From contig QNDJ01000024.1 of NCBI GenBank assembly GCA_003644825.1, positions 1 through 10,851 on the forward strand: 10,851 nt of DNA. The letters run 5' to 3'. The notes beneath the pieces are model-generated. The model worked only from the letters and a program-made list of their open reading frames with translations, was not told the origin of the DNA and searched no databases. The number at the start of each line of letters is the position of its first letter. The stretch's first letter is position 1. A program made the translations under genes and the position numbers. This DNA comes from Candidatus Zhuqueibacterota bacterium. GTDB taxonomy: Bacteria > SM23-31 > B21-G16. Shown piece by piece: positions 6,696-10,851 of this stretch.

Positions 6696-7652
6696 ATGTA
6701 TTTGAACTCAGAAGATAAGGTTAAAGAGCTTAAACAGCAGATGAAAATTTCTCCAGAGAAGATAAGCATTTATCTGGAAAATTTTATCAGAAATTACACT
6801 AATAAACTTGAAAGAAATGGAACAATACTGGGTTTAAGCGGAGGGATTGATTCTGCAGTAGTAGCTTCCCTGTGTAAAAGGGCAGTCGGTTCGGAAAACA
6901 CTCTGGCTCTGATTATGCCAGAAAAAGATTCTGAAAAAGAGCATATCAGGGATGCTGTTAATTTTGCTAGAGAATTGAATATTGAATTTGAATTAATAGA
7001 TATAAGTAAGTATATTAAAAGTTTTGGAGCCTATAAATTATTTACCTTAAATAAACTTCCACTTTCAAAGAAACTTAAAAGAATCTTTGTTAGAAAGGCT
7101 TACGATTTTTATGAAAAAAAGACAGGAAAACCCCCTTTTTTAAGCAGTATATCGGGTTTTGAAGGAAAAGAGTTTGCTTCTTATCTTAAAAAAACCAATG
7201 CATACTATCGCATTAAACATAGAATAAGGATGTTGCTGTTGTATATGTATGCTGAACTTGAGAACAAACTTGTTGTTGGAGCTGCCAATAAAAGTGAATA
7301 TAAAATTGGATTTTTTGTAAAATATGGCTGTGATGATAATGCAGATATAATGCCTCTTCTGAATTTATATAAGACTCAGGTAAGAGAACTTGCAGTTTAT
7401 TTAAATATTCCCTTCAGAATTATAAAAAAGCCCCCATCTCCGGACATTATCCCTGGTATAACAGATGAAATTGCGACTGGAGTTCCCTATGAAAAACTTG
7501 ATTTAGTTTTACTAGCCTTAGAAAAAGGATGGAGAAATTCCAGGATAGCTGAAGTTTTGGAACTGGAAGAAAAAAAGATTATCTATGTCAAAAACTTAAT
7601 TGAGAAGTCGGAACATATGCGGAAAGTTTACGTGCCTGAAATTTTCATTTAA
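6696..7652 (+). CDS. nadE: NAD+ synthetase, single-domain (ammonia-type), divergent
   Basis: The product is 318 residues from the ATG at 6696. The frame is open back to a TTG at 6633, and an ATG at 6741 (303 residues) is also possible; no start has a good ribosome binding site. NadE adenylates nicotinic acid adenine dinucleotide with ATP and amidates it to NAD+ in the cytoplasm. From 6696, the ATP-pyrophosphatase P-loop LSGGIDS is at residues 47-53. Further family motifs are RIRM (176-179), LVVGAANKSE (192-201), LYKTQVREL, KPPSPD (245-250) and TDE (256-258). No glutaminase (nitrilase-like) domain is present, so it should use free ammonia. Two things are odd: a basic insertion of roughly 40 residues (about 113-165) before RIRM, and KYGCDDNADIMPL where the family usually has KYGDG..D..P. 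A related NadE-like amidotransferase with another substrate is possible but less likely, given YKTQVR and KPPSxD. It is divergent from the GWxTD gene. Confidence 0.85.
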   Translation: MYLNSEDKVKELKQQMKISPEKISIYLENFIRNYTNKLERNGTILGLSGGIDSAVVASLCKRAVGSENTLALIMPEKDSEKEHIRDAVNFARELNIEFELIDISKYIKSFGAYKLFTLNKLPLSKKLKRIFVRKAYDFYEKKTGKPPFLSSISGFEGKEFASYLKKTNAYYRIKHRIRMLLLYMYAELENKLVVGAANKSEYKIGFFVKYGCDDNADIMPLLNLYKTQVRELAVYLNIPFRIIKKPPSPDIIPGITDEIATGVPYEKLDLVLLALEKGWRNSRIAEVLELEEKKIIYVKNLIEKSEHMRKVYVPEIFI

Positions 7653-7670
7653 TATTGTTTGTATTTTATT

Positions 7671-8717
7671 TTACCATTTGAAAAAATATGTTAACCTTGG
7701 AATGATTTCCATATCAGGCTTTTTTCCGTTTATTTTACTGTAACTTACAAGCTCTATATTCGGAATAATATGGATATTTTTTTCGAGTAAAAAGTCTATA
7801 CCAAACAAAAAGAATTTTGATTTTGCATTGGTGTCAAATTTAATATAAGGTATCTTATCGCCTTCAGGAATCGGGTCAAAAACAAAGTCTACACGAGAAA
7901 TTCCTTTTATCTTTTCAGTAAAATTTCTTATATAAAATAGAGAAAGGAGTTCAAGTTTTATATCATTATTTTTGGTTCCATTCTGTCTGGTTTGCTGGAC
8001 AAACTGCACACCAAACCTGTGAATTTTTGTTCTGTAAGCCAGAAACCCCTGAAATGTGTATCTATCAAAATGACCGGGATAACCGTTCCAGTCGGCATAA
8101 ACTTCAACTGTCAGGTTATCAGTAAAATTATATCGTAGAGAAGCCATTACCATTTTTTCTTTATCTGTTTCAGATTTTATTCCATTTCCATTTGCAAGCA
8201 TCAGCCGGTAGCTTACGGTTTTTGATTTGTTCAGGGAGCCTTTAAAACTTATACCAAAATCTCTTGGATTACCAAATTTAAATAAATCAACAGCAGTCTT
8301 TTCCACAGAACGATATCCCCAGAAGCTTTCTACAAAACCCCAGGTTGGTGTAGGTGATATGCCAATGATAATTGAATGGTTGTTGTGTTTCCAGTTGAGG
8401 TAAGCATCTTTTACATAGGGCTCCAGTTTAGTTTTTGTTTTAAAATCTCCAGGGCTGTTCATTTCAAGACGAAGGCGAATGGAGAATGTGCGGCTTAAAT
8501 TTTTATCGAATGTAAAATATATGCGTCGAAACCAGAATCCATTCTCTTTCTCTATATTTTTGTTATGACTTGAAGCAATATAATAGATATCCCCGAACAT
8601 ATAGCCAGAGAACTCTGCATTTTCATAATTCTGAGATTTGTTTTTTTCTCCTGCAAAAGAATTAAAAGAAAAAGCGATTAACGAGGTCGTTATAATTCCA
8701 ACTATAATCTTCTGCAT
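7671..8717 (-). CDS. Predicted outer-membrane beta-barrel (porin-like) protein
   Basis: The 348-residue product has a clear signal peptide (residues 1-22, cleavage after SFA). After a short polar linker it consists of alternating amphipathic strands: FSGYMFGDIYYIA, FWFRRIYFTFDKNL, FSIRLRLEMN, YVKDAYLNWK. It ends in RLTYFFKW, an aromatic C-terminal beta-signal. A conserved-looking block at 119-160 contains G-I-S-P-T-P-T-W-G-F-V-E, F-W-G-Y-R-S-V-E-K-T and R-D-F-G-I-S-F-K-G. The layout recalls phosphate-selective porin O/P-like or general porins of FCB bacteria, but I cannot assign a substrate. The ATG at 8717 is preceded at 9 bases by AAGG (8730-8727, minus strand). The stop lies 18 bases from that of the convergent NAD synthetase gene. 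It follows the transketolase on the same strand but is separated from it by a terminator, so it probably has its own promoter. Confidence 0.8.
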   Translation of the reverse strand: MQKIIVGIITTSLIAFSFNSFAGEKNKSQNYENAEFSGYMFGDIYYIASSHNKNIEKENGFWFRRIYFTFDKNLSRTFSIRLRLEMNSPGDFKTKTKLEPYVKDAYLNWKHNNHSIIIGISPTPTWGFVESFWGYRSVEKTAVDLFKFGNPRDFGISFKGSLNKSKTVSYRLMLANGNGIKSETDKEKMVMASLRYNFTDNLTVEVYADWNGYPGHFDRYTFQGFLAYRTKIHRFGVQFVQQTRQNGTKNNDIKLELLSLFYIRNFTEKIKGISRVDFVFDPIPEGDKIPYIKFDTNAKSKFFLFGIDFLLEKNIHIIPNIELVSYSKINGKKPDMEIIPRLTYFFKW

Positions 8718-8773
8718 TTTCTTTTACCTTATAAGAAAGATTAATTAACATAAAATTATTTAAATAAAAAGAA

Positions 8774-8795
8774 GGCAGATGAAACATCATCTGCC
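8774..8795 (-). terminator. Intrinsic terminator of the transketolase gene
   Basis: This is a perfect 8-bp stem (GGCAGATG/CATCTGCC) with a 6-base loop. On the minus strand it begins 11 bases after the transketolase stop and is followed by TTCTTTTTATTT. On the plus strand it is followed by six T residues, so it could work in both directions, but no plus-strand gene ends there. It separates the transketolase transcript from the porin gene. Confidence 0.88.
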
Positions 8796-8806
8796 TTTTT
8801 TAATGA

Positions 8807-10828
8807 TTAGTGTTTACTTTTATAGTAATCGAACAACTCTTTAGCGAGTTTGGCGATGTGTTCACCGCTTACTTCAAATTCTTTTACCAGTTCCCAGGGA
8901 TATCCAGATTCACCGAATCTGTCCTTTACCCCGATCATTCCCATAATGATTGGTTTTTCAAAGAGTTCTTTTGATGTTGTCATAACAGCAGCAACCCTGT
9001 TCCCGAATCCACCAACCTGATGTTCTTCTGCGGTTATAATAACATTTGTTTCCAGAACCGCTTTTATTATGGTTTCTTTGTCAATAGGCTTGACAGTATG
9101 CATATTCACAACCCTCGTTTCTATACCGAATTCTTCTTTTAAAATATAGGCAGCTCTCATTGCTTCAGGAACACTCGGTCCACAGGCAATAATAGCAATA
9201 TCCTCATTTTCTGATTTATAATCCGAGGCAAGGACCGTTTCGAAAGCATCGATGAATCTATCTTTTTCACCCCTGTATCTAATTACATTTGCTTTACCAA
9301 ATACAAAAGGAGTATCAGGAGTGGTAACTATCGGTGTTGCTTCTCTTGCGAATCTTATATATTTTGGTCCTTTAATATTAAACAGGAGGTATTCTGTCAT
9401 TCTTTTTGTCTCAACAGAGTCACAGGGAACAGCAACATGCATATTTGGTAGTCCACACATCTGGAATAATTCTTCAAGAGCCTGATGAGTTGCGCCATCT
9501 GGACCTACAGAAACACCACCATGAGCACCAGCAACAAAAACGTTAAAGTTCCCATAACAAACAGTAGTCCTGAGCTGGTCAAGGTTTCTGGCAGACGCAA
9601 AAGTTCCATAGGTGCCAATTACTGAAAGTTTTCCTTCTTTTGCAAGGCCTGCAGCTACTCCTGTTCCACTTTGTTCTGCTATTCCCATACTTAAGAACCT
9701 TTTTTTTCTCTCGGGATAGTTTTCATAGAATTGACTTATAGTAATTGAACCGGATATATCCTGCCCGAGACAGACTATTCTCTCATCATCTCCATGTTCA
9801 TTAAGGCATCTTCCAAATCCTCTTCTTGTTGGGTCCATATCAACTTTCATTTTATCGCCTTTATTCCAGAAGTAGTCTTTGCTGAATTTTGGCATTTTTG
9901 ATTCGAGTTTTATTGTAACTTTTTTCTGATAATCTTCGGCTTTTTTAAGCAATCTTTCAACATCGAGTTTATCTCTAAGACCGAGTTGTTCAATAGCGCT
10001 TTCCATCTGTTCTCTATTAGGTGCTTTTCCGTGCCATCCAGCCACATTTTCCATAAAATCTACACCTTTTCCCTTTATTGTATGGGCAATAATTACAGTG
10101 GGTTTTCCTTTATATTCTTTTGCAGTTTCGTAAGCTCTAATAATTTCTTCCATATTATGTCCATCAATTTCAATAACATTCCATTTAAAGCTTTTGTATT
10201 TTTCGACTATGGGGTCAATATCCATTACATCCTTTACCCATCCATCAATCTGGAGCCTATTTTTATCAAGGACGTTAATCAGGTTATCCAGTTTATAATG
10301 TCCAGCTTCCATAATTGCTTCCCATATCTGTCCTTCCTGATGTTCTCCATCTCCGGTTATGGTATAAACTCTGAAATTTTTATTATCGAGTTTTGCAGCA
10401 AGGGCTATACCAACTCCAATACTCAATCCCTGCCCTAAGGAGCCGGTGGATGCCTCAACACCTGCCAGTTTCAACCAGTGTGGGTGTCCCTGGAATGGAC
10501 TATAAAGTTTTCTTAAAGTTACAACCTCTTCAACATCAAAATATCCTGCCATACCGAGCCCTAAATATAAACTTGGTGCTTTATGACCTGTTGACCATAT
10601 TACCCGGTCTCTTCCATCCCAGAAGGGGTCATCAGGGTCATGGTTAATAATATGAAGATAAAGAGCCGCAGTAATATCCATAATTGATAAGGTACCACCT
10701 GAATGACCAGAACCAGCCGCATAAAGCGATATCATATTATATCCTCTCATTAATTTTGCAGCCTCTTTCAACTCTTCTATTGTATACTTTTTCCTGACTT
10801 TACCGGTTTTTGAATCTACTATTGGCAT
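8807..10828 (-). CDS. tkt: Transketolase, full-length fused form
   Basis: The 673-residue product covers both halves of transketolase, a cytoplasmic thiamine-diphosphate and Mg2+ enzyme. It transfers two-carbon ketol units in the non-oxidative pentose phosphate pathway. The ThDP-binding half shows GHSGGTLS (41-48), STGHKAPSLY (79-88), STGSLGQGLSIGVGIA (127-142) and the GDG motif at 159-161 followed by N190. E-N-V-A-G-W-H-G-K-A-P-N is at 260-271. The pyrimidine-binding half has the catalytic glutamate in MGIAEQ (E385) and HGGVSVGPDGATHQALEE (436-453). The C-terminal transketolase domain runs from about 540 to the end. WHGKAPN and DGATHQALEE resemble the split (two-subunit, archaeal-type) transketolases, here joined by a linker near 305-335. 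A dihydroxyacetone synthase or 1-deoxyxylulose-5-phosphate synthase is less likely. The start at 10828 is fixed by a strong Shine-Dalgarno site. Confidence 0.95.
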   Translation of the reverse strand: MPIVDSKTGKVRKKYTIEELKEAAKLMRGYNMISLYAAGSGHSGGTLSIMDITAALYLHIINHDPDDPFWDGRDRVIWSTGHKAPSLYLGLGMAGYFDVEEVVTLRKLYSPFQGHPHWLKLAGVEASTGSLGQGLSIGVGIALAAKLDNKNFRVYTITGDGEHQEGQIWEAIMEAGHYKLDNLINVLDKNRLQIDGWVKDVMDIDPIVEKYKSFKWNVIEIDGHNMEEIIRAYETAKEYKGKPTVIIAHTIKGKGVDFMENVAGWHGKAPNREQMESAIEQLGLRDKLDVERLLKKAEDYQKKVTIKLESKMPKFSKDYFWNKGDKMKVDMDPTRRGFGRCLNEHGDDERIVCLGQDISGSITISQFYENYPERKKRFLSMGIAEQSGTGVAAGLAKEGKLSVIGTYGTFASARNLDQLRTTVCYGNFNVFVAGAHGGVSVGPDGATHQALEELFQMCGLPNMHVAVPCDSVETKRMTEYLLFNIKGPKYIRFAREATPIVTTPDTPFVFGKANVIRYRGEKDRFIDAFETVLASDYKSENEDIAIIACGPSVPEAMRAAYILKEEFGIETRVVNMHTVKPIDKETIIKAVLETNVIITAEEHQVGGFGNRVAAVMTTSKELFEKPIIMGMIGVKDRFGESGYPWELVKEFEVSGEHIAKLAKELFDYYKSKH

Positions 10829-10833
10829 AAAAT

Positions 10834-10841
10834 CCTCCTTT
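10834..10841 (-). promoter_or_regulatory. Strong Shine-Dalgarno site of tkt
   Basis: On the minus strand AAAGGAGG lies 5 bases before the ATG at 10828. It is the best ribosome binding site in the window, which points to high translation of the transketolase and confirms that the organism uses anti-Shine-Dalgarno pairing. Confidence 0.85.
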
Positions 10842-10851
10842 CTATTTTCTG

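Noticed and set aside
6670-6705. Eleven-codon leader frame before nadE, with GGTGG upstream
   Set aside because: It overlaps the likely ATG, has no attenuator hairpin after it, and its Phe/Ile/Tyr/Leu-rich content is expected from AT-rich DNA.
9986-10438. Plus-strand open frame of 150 codons opposite tkt
   Set aside because: It is antisense to the conserved ThDP-binding region of transketolase, and its Phe/Ser-rich composition is typical of a shadow frame.
1-10851. CRISPR arrays, tRNA/rRNA genes, insertion sequences, phage or defence genes
   Set aside because: I saw no regularly spaced direct repeats, cloverleaf-like sequences, transposase or integrase motifs, or terminal inverted repeats on either strand.

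Overview
The window is an AT-rich, gene-dense bacterial chromosome segment with eight protein-coding genes and no RNA genes, CRISPR arrays or mobile elements that I can see. The gene set suggests a Gram-negative member of the Fibrobacteres-Chlorobi-Bacteroidetes (FCB) superphylum or a neighbouring uncultivated candidate phylum. The pointers are two PorV/PorQ-like outer-membrane proteins, a secreted propeller protein with a FlgD-like/type IX-style C-terminal tail, a GWxTD-domain protein and a separate outer-membrane barrel. I cannot place it more precisely from sequence alone.

Left part, plus strand (1-4439): four tightly spaced genes read as one transcription unit. A secreted Ig-like repeat protein is cut by the left edge of the window. 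It is followed after 15 bases by an Asp-box beta-propeller with a FlgD-like tail, after 8 bases by a first PorV/PorQ-like protein, and after 34 bases by a second one. The unit looks like surface/export machinery: two exported beta-sandwich or propeller proteins followed by two outer-membrane proteins of the family that shuttles type IX cargo.

Middle (4440-7652): 138 non-coding bases separate this unit from a convergent minus-strand gene for a GWxTD-domain secreted protein (4578-6521). A short divergent promoter region (6522-6695) then leads to a plus-strand, ammonia-type NAD+ synthetase. That protein carries an inserted segment and an altered conserved loop.

Right part, minus strand (7671-10828): a predicted outer-membrane beta-barrel (7671-8717) ends only 18 bases from the end of the NAD synthetase gene. 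Upstream of the barrel gene is a complete fused transketolase (8807-10828) with a textbook Shine-Dalgarno site. A strong hairpin terminator between them (8774-8795) suggests that they are transcribed separately.

I found no defence system, toxin-antitoxin pair or obviously new enzymatic system. The most interesting item is the operon coupling a possible type IX-style cargo protein with two divergent PorV/PorQ-like paralogs. Next come sequence departures in the NAD synthetase and the GWxTD protein.
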